Assembly (NCBI RefSeq): GCF_014695575.1
Contig: NZ_JACJOO010000036.1
Coordinates: 1-57,592, forward strand
Length of the DNA stretch: 57,592 nucleotides
DNA from: Leptolyngbya sp. FACHB-8
GTDB taxonomy: Bacteria; Cyanobacteriota; Cyanobacteriia; Elainellales; Elainellaceae
Direction: 5' to 3'
Positions 45,293-53,324 of this stretch are shown here, in pieces; within the stretch, counting starts at the first letter, position 1; every line of letters begins with the position of its first letter. The notes beneath the pieces are model-generated. The model ran no database searches. It was not told the DNA's origin and was given only the letters and a program-made list of their open reading frames with translations. The position numbers were made by a program, and so were the translations under genes.

Positions 45293-45414
45293 ACTTGAGT
45301 CCGGGTTAAGGGCGTTTTCGAGTGCCGCGCAACGCGCGGCACTCGAAAACGCTCATTTTGGCGTGCGCTTTGCGCACGCCAAAATGAGCACTTCAGCTTA
45401 TCCCGAACTGAGGT
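45293..45414 (-). mobile_element. R1 MITE-like element, copy 5 (122 bp)
   Basis: It lies in inverted orientation, from ACTTGAGTCCGGGTTAAG to CTTATCCCGAACTGAGGT. The flanking hexamers TAGGTG (45287-45292) and TAGGTA (45415-45420) differ at one position. It occupies the spacer between two plus-strand genes. The 385-bp spacer holds nothing else besides the R5 repeat. Confidence 0.9.
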
Positions 45415-45571
45415 TAGGTAAGGCACTTCGGGTTACTCCCCGTGTTTAAGGTTGCCAGTGCTATCCTGATCTTGGGCGATCGCCCCACTGGATCGGGCCT
45501 TGCTGATGCTTTCATCCTTTACGGCTCCATGGTTTCAGTCCTTATCCCCAAATGAAAACTGAGTTTGAACG

Positions 45572-45808
45572 ATGGTGAATTTTGTAGTGTCAAGTTTGAC
45601 GGCAATTTGGGTGAGTGCGATCGCCCTGCTGTCAGTGCAAAATGCAACCCCGGTAACACTGCGCCTCCTGGGGTTTCAAATGGTTCCTATCCCTATCGGC
45701 TTGCTAATGGGATTTAGTGCATCTGCCGGCTTGGTAGGGACGGCTGTTTTGACGGCGGGTAGTCGTTCTGCTGCGCGATCGCTCGATCGGGATGATGATT
45801 TTGAATAA
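45572..45808 (+). CDS. LapA-type (DUF1049) small membrane protein
   Basis: The 78-aa protein has two transmembrane helices separated by a short hairpin: VVSSLTAIWVSAIALLSVQN (about 5-24), then VTLRLLGFQMVPIPIGLLMG and the rest of helix 2 (about 28-62). The LSVQNATPVTLRLLGF motif between them is typical of LapA/DUF1049 proteins. The short C-terminal tail is charged. It is an inner-membrane protein; in proteobacteria LapA works with LapB in LPS control, but a cyanobacterial role is unknown. Confidence 0.85.
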   Translation: MVNFVVSSLTAIWVSAIALLSVQNATPVTLRLLGFQMVPIPIGLLMGFSASAGLVGTAVLTAGSRSAARSLDRDDDFE

Positions 45809-45831
45809 CTACTTGCTCTCTACAATTTTGC

Positions 45832-45878
45832 AACCAACGGGAGGGTATTGCTCAACATGCAATACCCTCCCGTTGGTT
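45832..45878. terminator. Bidirectional terminator between convergent genes
   Basis: The 19-bp perfect arms 45832-45850 / 45860-45878 are GC-rich and flanked by AATTTTGC and TTTTAG. It separates the ends of the LapA-like gene (plus) and the TonB-like gene (minus). The right arm abuts and slightly precedes the minus-strand stop. Confidence 0.8.
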
Positions 45879-46673
45879 TTAGAAACCCGAAAGTTGATCT
45901 AACTCTGCTTCGCTAAGAGGTTCCTCTGTGTTGAGGTAGCGGGTGCTGCCGTCTGGAGTTGAAACCATATTTAGGTAGTACTGGGGTTCATTGCCCTTTT
46001 CAACGGCAAAAATGCGTCGTCCAGTAGTATTCGAGAGCCGCTGTTCGGTAATGTCATTAAGAACATAACCTTCGGCTTGCAAAGATTGCTCAAAATCTCG
46101 GAACAGTTGTTGCCAGCGGGATTGGGGAGCCATCCAACAATTTTCTACACCATCGCAGGTTGCAACACCTTGTGGATGGGGAAAAGTGGCCCATGCGGTG
46201 GGTGGTGGGGTTTCTTCGGGAAGGGGTGAAGACTCGACCGGGGAAACCGGTGCGACGGGGGAAGGAGCCGGTGTGGTCGGGGAAGGTGATGGGGTTGATA
46301 GAGTTGGTGGGGCTGCTGGGGCCGGGCTCATGGGAGAAGGAGCAACGACTGGAGCCACGGAAGGGGGTATGGGAGCGGCAGCCACGGGCTCCGGAGATGG
46401 AGCCACAGAAACCATTGGAGATGGTTGCGAAGAAGGAAGTGCTGGGGGGGAGGCGGGGAGCGATCGGGAAACCTTTGGGATGTCTGTCAGGCTAACCTGT
46501 TCATCTTCCGGAACTTCAAGCACAGGTGGGGGATCAGACGGCATAGGTAGCAACATCCATAGACCATGCAGCACCAGGGACAGTATGAGCCAGGGGCGCA
46601 GACATAGCCGTAAAGGGACCGGGAGATTTTTCCAGAACAGTACCCACAGGTTGGGTGAGTCAAGAGTTGTCAT
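45879..46673 (-). CDS. TonB-like proline-rich membrane-anchored protein
   Basis: The 264-aa protein has an N-terminal cytoplasmic segment with one membrane helix (LRPWLILSLVLHGLWMLLPM, about 25-45). A Pro/Ala/Ser-rich stretch of about 110 residues (50-165) follows. A C-terminal globular domain (about 170-264) carries CDGVENC and QRLSNTTGRRIFAVEKG. The layout resembles TonB, with SLVLHGxW at the anchor as in many TonB proteins. But the C-terminal domain does not show the usual YP..A...G motif, so TonB function is uncertain. The neighbouring gene is the iron-binding protein gene futA, which makes a role in iron uptake tempting but unproven. Confidence 0.7.
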   Translation of the reverse strand: MTTLDSPNLWVLFWKNLPVPLRLCLRPWLILSLVLHGLWMLLPMPSDPPPVLEVPEDEQVSLTDIPKVSRSLPASPPALPSSQPSPMVSVAPSPEPVAAAPIPPSVAPVVAPSPMSPAPAAPPTLSTPSPSPTTPAPSPVAPVSPVESSPLPEETPPPTAWATFPHPQGVATCDGVENCWMAPQSRWQQLFRDFEQSLQAEGYVLNDITEQRLSNTTGRRIFAVEKGNEPQYYLNMVSTPDGSTRYLNTEEPLSEAELDQLSGF

Positions 46674-46978
46674 TGCATACCATCTCGATTCAGCGATTCA
46701 CTATTGAAAAAGATTGCAAGATAGTGACAGGCATAGTCGCTCTGACAGGTCAAGAAAAACATGACTAATTCTGAATGAGCCAGTAACCAAAGGCAGGAAA
46801 TGCGCTTTAGTGGAATTAAAGCTCCTAAGTAATTAGGAATTACTTTCAATAGTGTACAATGCTTGTGGTTTATACCGTACAGCCTGACCTAAATTATCTG
46901 GGATCGCCGTTCAGAAAACGGTGGCTGTCGTGCGATCGCGTTTCATTCATTAGACGTCGTTACGAGGAGTCGTAAAAC
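46674..46978. promoter_or_regulatory. Divergent promoter region of the TonB-like gene and futA
   Basis: This 305-bp AT-rich spacer separates the two divergent genes. The part around 46826-46860 (AGTAATTAGGAATTACTTTC) has imperfect dyad symmetry and is a possible Fur operator, but no clear match to the 19-bp Fur box was seen. GAGGAG lies 10 nt upstream of the futA ATG. Confidence 0.35.
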
Positions 46979-48031
46979 ATGGGTAAGATGACGCGGCGGG
47001 TATTTCTCGCCAGCGGGGCAGCGACAGCGGCGATCGCCGCCGGAGCGTGGAACCGCTCTCAGCGGGCCGTAGCCCAAACAGGAGTGGTGAACCTCTACAG
47101 TTCACGCCACTATGACACGGATGAGTCGTTATATCAGGGCTTTGCAGATCAGACCGGAATTCGGGTGAATGTGGTCGAAGCCGAAGCTGATCAATTGATT
47201 GAGCGGATTAAGAGCGAAGGAGCCAACAGCCCGGCAGACTTGCTGATGACCGTTGATGCGGGCCGTCTCTGGCGCGCTGAGCAGGAAGAATTGTTCCAAC
47301 CTGTTTCTTCTTCTGTATTAAGCGGGGCTATTCCTGCTAGCCTTCGCCATCCCGATGGGCTGTGGTTTGGCTTTACCCGGCGGGCACGAGTGATTATGTA
47401 TCACAAGGATCGGGTGAATCCAGCAGACCTCTCTACCTATGAAGATCTGGTTGATCCCAAATGGCGCGGTAAGATTCTGGTTCGTTCCTCCAGCAATATC
47501 TACAACCAATCTCTGACGGGTTCGCTGCTGCATCACTTAGGTGCTGCTGAAACCGAAGAATGGGCCCGGGGTCTAGTTGCGAACTTTGCTCGTCCACCGG
47601 AGGGCGGCGACACTCCTCAGATTCAGGCGGTTGCTGCTGGCGTTGGCGATCTAGCGATTTCCAATACCTATTATTTAATTCGGTTGCTGAAGTCTGAGAA
47701 CCCTGAGGAGAAGGCTGCAGCCGAGAAGGTTGGTATTTTCTTCCCGAATCAGCGCGATCGCGGAACCCACGTTAATATTAGCGGTGCGGGGGTGCTGAAG
47801 ACCTCTCCTAACGCTGAAGCTGCGACTCGTTTCTTAGAGTATCTGGTAAGCCAGCAAGCTCAGGAAATCTTCGCTTCTGGGAACAATGAGTACCCTGTTG
47901 TAGAAGGAACGTCGGTAGACCCAACTCTGAATAGCTTTGGTACATTCAAGCAGGATGAGCTGAACGCTAGCGTCTTTGGGCGAAACAACGAGGAAGCTCT
48001 GCGGATTATGGACCGCGCAGGATGGCGGTAG
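46979..48031 (+). CDS. futA: Fe(3+) ABC transporter substrate-binding protein
   Basis: The 350-aa protein begins with a twin-arginine signal ([20 protein letters not shown]) and a cleavage site near AVAQT. The mature part starts [19 protein letters not shown], as in FutA/IdiA iron-binding proteins. It has YSSRHY and the pair of Tyr in [11 protein letters not shown], which supply ferric iron ligands in this family. It should capture Fe(3+) in the periplasm for a FutB/FutC importer, whose genes are not in the window. Iron starvation usually induces it through Fur. It might be the FutA1- or FutA2-type copy. Confidence 0.93.
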   Translation: MGKMTRRVFLASGAATAAIAAGAWNRSQRAVAQTGVVNLYSSRHYDTDESLYQGFADQTGIRVNVVEAEADQLIERIKSEGANSPADLLMTVDAGRLWRAEQEELFQPVSSSVLSGAIPASLRHPDGLWFGFTRRARVIMYHKDRVNPADLSTYEDLVDPKWRGKILVRSSSNIYNQSLTGSLLHHLGAAETEEWARGLVANFARPPEGGDTPQIQAVAAGVGDLAISNTYYLIRLLKSENPEEKAAAEKVGIFFPNQRDRGTHVNISGAGVLKTSPNAEAATRFLEYLVSQQAQEIFASGNNEYPVVEGTSVDPTLNSFGTFKQDELNASVFGRNNEEALRIMDRAGWR

Positions 48032-48108
48032 GAATGTTCTGGTACAACATTCCTACCCGGTGAAGCGTGAACTCATCTAATTGGAAGCTGTGCTCACGTC
48101 ATCATTAC

Positions 48109-48170
48109 TATAGCGCTGCACGCTTTGACTCAACGGGTGGAGTGGGATATTAAGTGCCTCACTCCACCTT
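48109..48170. repeat. R3 repeat, copy d (degenerate)
   Basis: TATAGCGCTGCACGCTTTGA and the hairpin GGTGGAGTG / CACTCCACC resemble R3 ends and stem, with much of the rest diverged. Confidence 0.5.
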
Positions 48171-48262
48171 TTCAAAACCCAGGAATCTATTCGCCGTTAC
48201 AAAATAACAGCCAAATCAGATGTCTGGGCTTTAAACAAAAGGTAAGCCTATAACAATACTCT

Positions 48263-48337
48263 GGACAGTTTTTCTGAAATCCTTGATTTTGCGTGCGCGA
48301 AGCGCACGCAAAATCAAGGATTTCAGAAAAACTGTCC
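48263..48337. repeat. 36-bp-arm perfect hairpin, GAA loop
   Basis: 48263-48298 pairs without mismatch with 48302-48337 through loop GAA, apex GTGCGC/GCGCAC. It is the longest stem with a 3-nt loop in the window. Confidence 0.97.
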
Positions 48338-48346
48338 GAACTAATG

Positions 48347-48386
48347 TATAAAGAAAGCGCAGTTTTTAAACTGCGCTTTCTTTATA
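48347..48386 (-). terminator. Terminator-like hairpin at the end of the cpc operon
   Basis: The 19-bp perfect arms 48347-48365 / 48368-48386 lie about 45 bp beyond the cpcD stop in the direction of transcription. The stem is AT-rich at its foot and GC-rich near the apex. Confidence 0.65.
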
Positions 48387-48430
48387 GGCTTGGTACAGCG
48401 TTACCACGTTTACTTGTGAAGAGTTATAGA

Positions 48431-48694
48431 TTAACCTTCAGAAGATTCTTGGCTGGCGGTGTACTCAGATTGGGGGTGAATGGCGACAATTCTGCCACCC
48501 AGACGGGTAATACGGCGCATTTCTTCGTTCATACGGCTGTAAGGAACTTGAATTGCGATTGTGCCACTATTGCGCACAGGGTAGCGATTGTTATCCGTTT
48601 GATCGCTTTGACGCAGGCCTTCTACTTCGTATACAAAAACACGGTTCTCAGAAGGGGCGCTAGAAGCACTAACGAGAGCTGAACGTCCTAACAT
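48431..48694 (-). CDS. cpcD: Phycobilisome rod-capping linker CpcD
   Basis: The 87-aa protein has the CpcD-domain pattern FVYEVEGLRQ at the start and VPYSRMNEEMRRITRLGGRI near the end. It caps the outer end of the phycocyanin rod and limits its length. It is the last gene of the cpc operon, separated from cpcC1 by 166 bp that contain two hairpins. AGGAT lies 6 nt upstream of the ATG. Confidence 0.95.
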   Translation of the reverse strand: MLGRSALVSASSAPSENRVFVYEVEGLRQSDQTDNNRYPVRNSGTIAIQVPYSRMNEEMRRITRLGGRIVAIHPQSEYTASQESSEG

Positions 48695-48731
48695 GATGAT
48701 CCTACTTTTATTCCTAGAGTGTGGTTGTAAC

Positions 48732-48846
48732 GTTGATTATTCGTATCTAGTTGATTAGAAGCTAGTGTACGAAAAATCAACTCTTCATACAACCTCGATT
48801 GTTACAAAATGGGTAATTTATGCGTCATAAAACCCATAAATTACCC
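48732..48846. repeat. Two hairpins between cpcC1 and cpcD
   Basis: 48732-48745 pairs with 48768-48781 (14 bp, one mismatch). 48811-48822 pairs with 48835-48846 (12 bp perfect). They could reduce read-through from cpcC1 into cpcD or protect the upstream message. Confidence 0.75.
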
Positions 48847-48860
48847 GTGCACACGAGCGC

Positions 48861-49724
48861 TTATTGAGCCACGGTAATGCTGGCTACTTTACCGCCCAGC
48901 TTGTTGATCCGCTGAAGTGTGTCAGAGAGTTGCTCATAGGGTACAACAAACTCTTTGTTGCTGCGGCGAACTTTGGGATAGCCGGGCAGATTGGTACCAG
49001 ATACTTCAATGCGATAGAGGCGATCGCTCGACCCTGCACTGGACCGACCAAATACGCGAGTGGGAGCTGTCGCACGCTTTGAAGGACGATAGGCAAACCC
49101 TTCACCCGCAGGGGCTACCACAGCAGAAGCGCTGTTGCGAGCCAGTTCGCCAGCGAGGCGGGAGCTGGTGCCTTCCAGTTGGGAGCGATCGCTGTTCGCA
49201 TAGCCACGGTAGAGACGGAACATGCGGGTGAAACCAACGGTTTTTTGGTTGGTTTGGGTGGCGAAACCACGGTAGTAAGGCACGATATTGTCGCCGAAGC
49301 TAGAATCGTATTCCGCAGAGTCGATGTAGGAATCGATGTCGGCTTCAAAGCCCTGATTCTGGTAGCGATCGAGGTGCTCAATCACTTCAGCTTCATCGTA
49401 AGGCGCGCGGCCTAGAAGGTGTTTGAAGTTCAGCTCGATAACGCGGGTTTGGAAGTTGGGATAGAGAAACTTGGTTTTGTACAGATCCGATTTGGCAACG
49501 GCCCGCACAAAGTCCCGAACCGAAAGCTTTCCGTTGACGAGGAGGGACTCCAGTCCGGTCAGACGCTCAGATTGCATCAGGTAGTCGTTACCCAGCACCT
49601 GACGATAGACCGCTTGCACAATAGCTTTGGCATCTTCTTGGCTCCAGTTGGGACGGAGTTCCATGGGAGATACATTTTCAAAAGCGGTTGTTCCGAGACG
49701 GGATGCAGCAGTCGTAATTGCCAT
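48861..49724 (-). CDS. cpcC1: Phycobilisome rod linker CpcC (first copy, 32-33 kDa)
   Basis: The 287-aa protein has the Pfam00427 rod-linker domain (about 18-150; [55 protein letters not shown]). A Ser/Ala-rich linker follows, then a CpcD-like domain (about 225-285; [23 protein letters not shown]). It joins phycocyanin hexamers within the rod. It is fourth in the operon, 115 bp after the second copy. TAGGAGA lies 7 nt upstream of the ATG. Confidence 0.95.
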   Translation of the reverse strand: MAITTAASRLGTTAFENVSPMELRPNWSQEDAKAIVQAVYRQVLGNDYLMQSERLTGLESLLVNGKLSVRDFVRAVAKSDLYKTKFLYPNFQTRVIELNFKHLLGRAPYDEAEVIEHLDRYQNQGFEADIDSYIDSAEYDSSFGDNIVPYYRGFATQTNQKTVGFTRMFRLYRGYANSDRSQLEGTSSRLAGELARNSASAVVAPAGEGFAYRPSKRATAPTRVFGRSSAGSSDRLYRIEVSGTNLPGYPKVRRSNKEFVVPYEQLSDTLQRINKLGGKVASITVAQ

Positions 49725-49839
49725 GTAGGATTCTCCTAGCTCACATGTTAGTTAGGCGTGTAAACGCTGTTTGCTGATGGTTTGCTAAAACGCCTTTTGA
49801 GACGTAAAGCACTCAAAAAAATGACCTTCAAAACACGTC

Positions 49840-50658
49840 CTAAGCCGGGGTCACACTCACCACACGGCCGCCACGTTGATTGAGTCGTTGCAGAGTGGGT
49901 GAGAGGTCATCGTAGGATACGATGTATTCGGACAGGCTCCGACGTACCTGAGGTCTACGGGTGTTAGCCATCTGCATAGTTCGGATGCGGAACAGTTGGG
50001 AGCGATCGCCCCCACGGGTTCCCATTAATCCCTGACCAAAGGTTGCCGTGTGTACAGGAGTTGCCAGATTGCGGCCCAAGTCCTGGGTTAACCAGGCAGC
50101 ATTGTTTTTGCCCTGGGCGCGATCGCTATTGGCATAACCCCGATACAGTTGAAACATGCGGTTAAAACCCACCGTTTTCTGACCCCGTTGGGTTGCAAAC
50201 CCCCGGTAGCTTGGAACGATGGATTCACCAAAGTTTTCTTGATATTCGAGCGAATCAATATATGAATCGATCTCTGCTGCATACCCTTCGCAGGTATAGA
50301 GATCGACGTGAAATGCGATCTCTGCTTCGTCGTAGGGCGCACGGCCCAGCAGATGCTTGTAATTCAGCTCAATAAAACGTACTTGCGGTGTGGAATGAAA
50401 AAACTTATTTCGATAGAGCTCGGATTGAGCCAGTGCCCGCACAAAATCGCGCACTGAAATGCTGCCCTGGCGCAGGAGTGATTCTGCCGTGGTAAGACGC
50501 TCACTCTGCATCAGATGATCATTGCCGAACACCTGACGGTAGGCGGCTGTGATAACCGCTTGCACATCACCTTCCGTCCAGTTAGCCCGCAACTCTACCG
50601 GAGACACTTGAGCAAAGGGCTCAAAACCAAGCTGCCGAGCTGCCGTAGAACTTGTCAT
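49840..50658 (-). CDS. cpcC2: Phycobilisome rod linker CpcC (second copy, 30-kDa type)
   Basis: The 272-aa paralogue of cpcC1 has the same order: rod-linker domain (about 18-150; [35 protein letters not shown]) and CpcD-like domain (about 215-270). Two different linkers allow rods of two or more phycocyanin hexamers beyond the core-proximal one. Its position directly after cpcA and before cpcC1 fits the usual cpcBA-C2-C1-D order. Which of the two is core-distal cannot be decided from sequence alone. AAGGGGA lies upstream of the ATG. Confidence 0.93.
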   Translation of the reverse strand: MTSSTAARQLGFEPFAQVSPVELRANWTEGDVQAVITAAYRQVFGNDHLMQSERLTTAESLLRQGSISVRDFVRALAQSELYRNKFFHSTPQVRFIELNYKHLLGRAPYDEAEIAFHVDLYTCEGYAAEIDSYIDSLEYQENFGESIVPSYRGFATQRGQKTVGFNRMFQLYRGYANSDRAQGKNNAAWLTQDLGRNLATPVHTATFGQGLMGTRGGDRSQLFRIRTMQMANTRRPQVRRSLSEYIVSYDDLSPTLQRLNQRGGRVVSVTPA

Positions 50659-50702
50659 GGAAAAATCCCCTTAATTAAAAAAGGACAAACCGACAAATAC
50701 GA

Positions 50703-50758
50703 CCAGAACCCCAGAAAACTACCAGGGGGTTGCCCTGGACAGTTTCCTGCGGTTCTGG
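50703..50758 (-). promoter_or_regulatory. Intercistronic hairpin between cpcA and the linker genes
   Basis: CCAGAACC...CCAGGG pairs with CCCTGG...GGTTCTGG in a long, interrupted stem of about 24 bp. Such hairpins after cpcA are known to attenuate or stabilise transcripts so that cpcBA message exceeds linker message. The free energy was not computed. Confidence 0.8.
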
Positions 50759-50771
50759 ATTGGCAGAGCAA

Positions 50772-51260
50772 TTAGCTCAGAGCGTTGATAGCGTAGTCGA
50801 TGTAAGAGTTCGCTTCAACAGCGGCGTCGCCAGACAGACCGTGGTTAGCTTTAACGTGCTTCAGAGCTTCAACGTACCAGCTGGGGGAGAGGTCGAAGGT
50901 CTTGTTGATTTCAGCCAAACCAGCGATCAGGTAGTCATCCATGGGGCCGGTGCCACCTGCGATGAGGCAGTACGTAACCATGCGGATGTAGTAGCCGATG
51001 TCACGAACGCACTTGTCCTTACCACGCTGGTCAGCAGCGTAGTTAGCGCCCTGCATTTGGGTGGTGTAAGGGAACTTCTGGTAAACCGCGTTAGCAGCAC
51101 CTTGAGCCAAGCTGTTAGATTTGGAAGCCAGAGCCTTAGCAGCATCCAAGCTAGCAGCAGCTTGACGGAAACGACCGAAAGCTACTTGCATCTCGGTGGA
51201 GCTCAGGAACCGACCTTGAGAATCAGCGGCGGCTACAGCTTCTGTTAAAGGCGTTTTCAT
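50772..51260 (-). CDS. cpcA: C-phycocyanin alpha subunit
   Basis: The 162-aa globin-like subunit starts [20 protein letters not shown]. The single phycocyanobilin-binding Cys is in [19 protein letters not shown] (Cys84 position), with the conserved Arg and Asp next to it. The length is exactly that of CpcA. It pairs with CpcB to form (alpha-beta)3 discs in the phycobilisome rod. AAGGA lies upstream of the ATG. It is 86 bp downstream of cpcB. Confidence 0.98.
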   Translation of the reverse strand: MKTPLTEAVAAADSQGRFLSSTEMQVAFGRFRQAAASLDAAKALASKSNSLAQGAANAVYQKFPYTTQMQGANYAADQRGKDKCVRDIGYYIRMVTYCLIAGGTGPMDDYLIAGLAEINKTFDLSPSWYVEALKHVKANHGLSGDAAVEANSYIDYAINALS

Positions 51261-51346
51261 TTTGATAATTCCTTGTCTTTGCTACGAAATGGATGAATGT
51301 CGTTCGTCAAAACTTGTTCAAGCTTTGAATTAAGCTAACGTCGGGC

Positions 51347-51865
51347 TTAGCCTACAGCAGAAGCAGCGCGATCGAAGTAGCTACCCAGTTCAGCCATCAG
51401 GCTGGAGCAATCGCCCTGGGTGATGTTGTTACGATCGTTAGCGATCGCGATCGCAGCTTCTTTCATCTTTTGAACACCAGTAGCAACGGAACCACCAGGT
51501 ACGCCCAGTGCCAGGTAGGTCTCACGCAGACCGTTCAGGCAGCGATCATCCAGAACGCTAGCATCACCGGTGAAGGCTGCATAGGTTACATAGCGCAAGA
51601 TGATTTCCATGTCGCGCAGGCAAGCTGCCATCCGACGGTTGGTATATGCATTACCGCCAGGAGAGATCAGTTGAGGCTGCTCAGCAAACAGAGCCCGAGC
51701 GGCATTGGCAACGATGGTGGAAGAGTTGGAGGTGATCCGGTTAACCACGTCCATCCGCTTGCTGCCTTCAGCAACCATTGCTTTCAGAGCATCGATTTGA
51801 GAATCGCTAACATAATCGCCCCGGGTATCCGCTTGAGACACCACTTTGGCAAACGCATCTAACAT
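51347..51865 (-). CDS. cpcB: C-phycocyanin beta subunit
   Basis: The 172-aa subunit starts [20 protein letters not shown]. Two bilin-binding Cys are visible: [18 protein letters not shown] (Cys82 position) and [10 protein letters not shown] (Cys153 position). The Asn in [10 protein letters not shown] corresponds to the methylated Asn72 (CpcM target). It is the first gene of the operon. AGGAGC lies 7 nt upstream of the ATG. Confidence 0.98.
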   Translation of the reverse strand: MLDAFAKVVSQADTRGDYVSDSQIDALKAMVAEGSKRMDVVNRITSNSSTIVANAARALFAEQPQLISPGGNAYTNRRMAACLRDMEIILRYVTYAAFTGDASVLDDRCLNGLRETYLALGVPGGSVATGVQKMKEAAIAIANDRNNITQGDCSSLMAELGSYFDRAASAVG

Positions 51866-52393
51866 TCAAGTAGCTCCTAAAATCATGTTGATGGGCATTC
51901 GATTCAATCAGGCGTACGCTTAAAATCGTCTGAGGGCGGGCAAACGAAACTATTCCAACAGAAAAACCTGTAGGCTAGGACAAATGCAACGAAGCGTAAA
52001 TCCTATATAAATAGTTGTCGGTTTGCTCAGAAACCTCAGTTCGACTTCGGCAATCTTGCGAACATCTGTAACGATGCCTCTCTTCAAAACCCGTCAAGTT
52101 CAACCAATCAATGGTCTCTTGAGGAGGGAAGAGATATGAACCTTGGCTCCTTTCCGGGCTTTTGGTTCAGCGCCTCTCGAACCGATGCCTACGATTAAAC
52201 CAATCCGTTTGTGCAAAACCTGTGCAAATTGAGAGGTTTCACTGATGTTATAGATTAAAAAATGTTAAGCGATCGCTGAAATTAGTATCAGGCTTAGCAT
52301 TCGGCATGTTGTGACTGGGATTACGGACAAGGTTGTTTGAAACAAACGTTTACATTTGGTTACATTCTGTCTCAGGATTTTGCGTGAAAGTTC
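51866..52393 (-). promoter_or_regulatory. Promoter and leader region of the cpc operon
   Basis: This spacer precedes cpcB on the minus strand. Around 52005-52020 the minus strand reads CTATTTATATAGGAT, a possible -10 region, which would leave a leader of about 140 nt. No confident -35 element was found. No ORF is seen. Confidence 0.4.
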
Positions 52394-52532
52394 AGATTCA
52401 GGGCGTGGAACTAGTAGGCTACGGCCTAAGTCCGCAACCTATGTTTTTGTGTAGGGTGCGAAGCACCCTACACAAAAACATAGGTGATGGATTTCCGCCT
52501 CAGCGTACTAGCAGCTTCCACGCTCTGAATCT
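52394..52532. mobile_element. R7: 139-bp palindromic element with long terminal inverted repeats
   Basis: The ends AGATTCAGGGCGTGGAAC and (reverse strand) AGATTCAGAGCGTGGAAG begin an inverted repeat of more than 50 bp per arm with indels. The centre is a perfect 23-bp-arm hairpin (52437-52459 / 52463-52485) with loop GAA. No target duplication is obvious and only one copy is in the window. Confidence 0.7.
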
Positions 52533-52656
52533 AGATTTCTATCAGGGTTTTATCCAATTCTTAAGATAGGGTGAACACTCTGGATGTGGGGGAACTGCTT
52601 TACGATCTGCATTTGCACAAATAAACCGTTTCGACGAGGATCCTGAGAAGTCTGGC

Positions 52657-53046
52657 TCAAGTGTTGCTAATGGTTTCTGCGCGTAAAGCCATATTGCAGA
52701 TGGGATCGTAGTCCGAGTTGCTGACGGTCGTGCAGGCGATGGCCTCATCGTTCTGAATTTGCTTCCCCTCTGGATTGATGTGCAGATTGAGGAGCGATCG
52801 CACTCGTGTTCCCTTGCGTTGTGTGAAACTGCCACGGAAATAACCCAGGGTGGGGTAAGGTAAGCCACAGATCCAACAGCTATCGATGTCACCGTCATCA
52901 AACTGCTGTTCTCGTTTCTGCCAGGATATATCGTTGGTAAAGCGAGTCACAACACCTAAATGGCTTCTCAAATAACGGGTGATAACATGACAGGTTGAAT
53001 TAGCATTCTGAGTCATGCGAAAAGCAAATTCGAGAATATCTATCAA
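52657..53046 (-). pseudogene. Internally deleted PhnD-like solute-binding protein gene
   Basis: The frame still encodes TRFTNDISWQKREQQFDDG, then SCWICGLPY, which looks like the N-terminal third of cyanobacterial phosphate/phosphonate-type periplasmic binding proteins. It jumps straight to LLNLHINPEGKQIQND and VSNSDYDPICNMALRAE, the C-terminal end of the same family. In a neighbouring frame at the join, TPPWVIS resembles the SPxPPWVIS segment normally found just before that C-terminal part. So about 140 central residues seem to be lost and a frameshift follows. The 129-codon open frame is thus probably a remnant. It could alternatively be a new short protein. Confidence 0.55.
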
Positions 53047-53324
53047 CAGATATTTATGGTTTATGGCATAGGCTTTAGATGTTAAAAATACAAAATATTA
53101 TTTGGTTTGAAGCGGTGTTTTGGATATTCTTTGTAACTAAAGCTCGAAATAAACGAGACAACTTTTTGAAATGTCTGAACATATTGGATGAAGGCGTAGG
53201 GGCGGGTTTTGACACAATCTCAACTACTAAAGTGAGATTTCCAATCAAACCCTGTCCTTGCGATCACCATCAATGGCAGGATCGCAAAGCGGGTCTTGTT
53301 GTCATGACAACGGTGGCTTGCTTG

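Noticed and set aside
46186-46707. 173-codon Gly/Ala-rich ORF on the plus strand
   Set aside because: It is the antisense shadow of the Pro-rich linker of the TonB-like gene; the Gly-rich composition is a mirror of proline codons.
52542-52901. 119-codon ORF on the minus strand
   Set aside because: It runs in another frame of the PhnD-like remnant; only the short TPPWVIS segment looks meaningful, as trace of the original frame.
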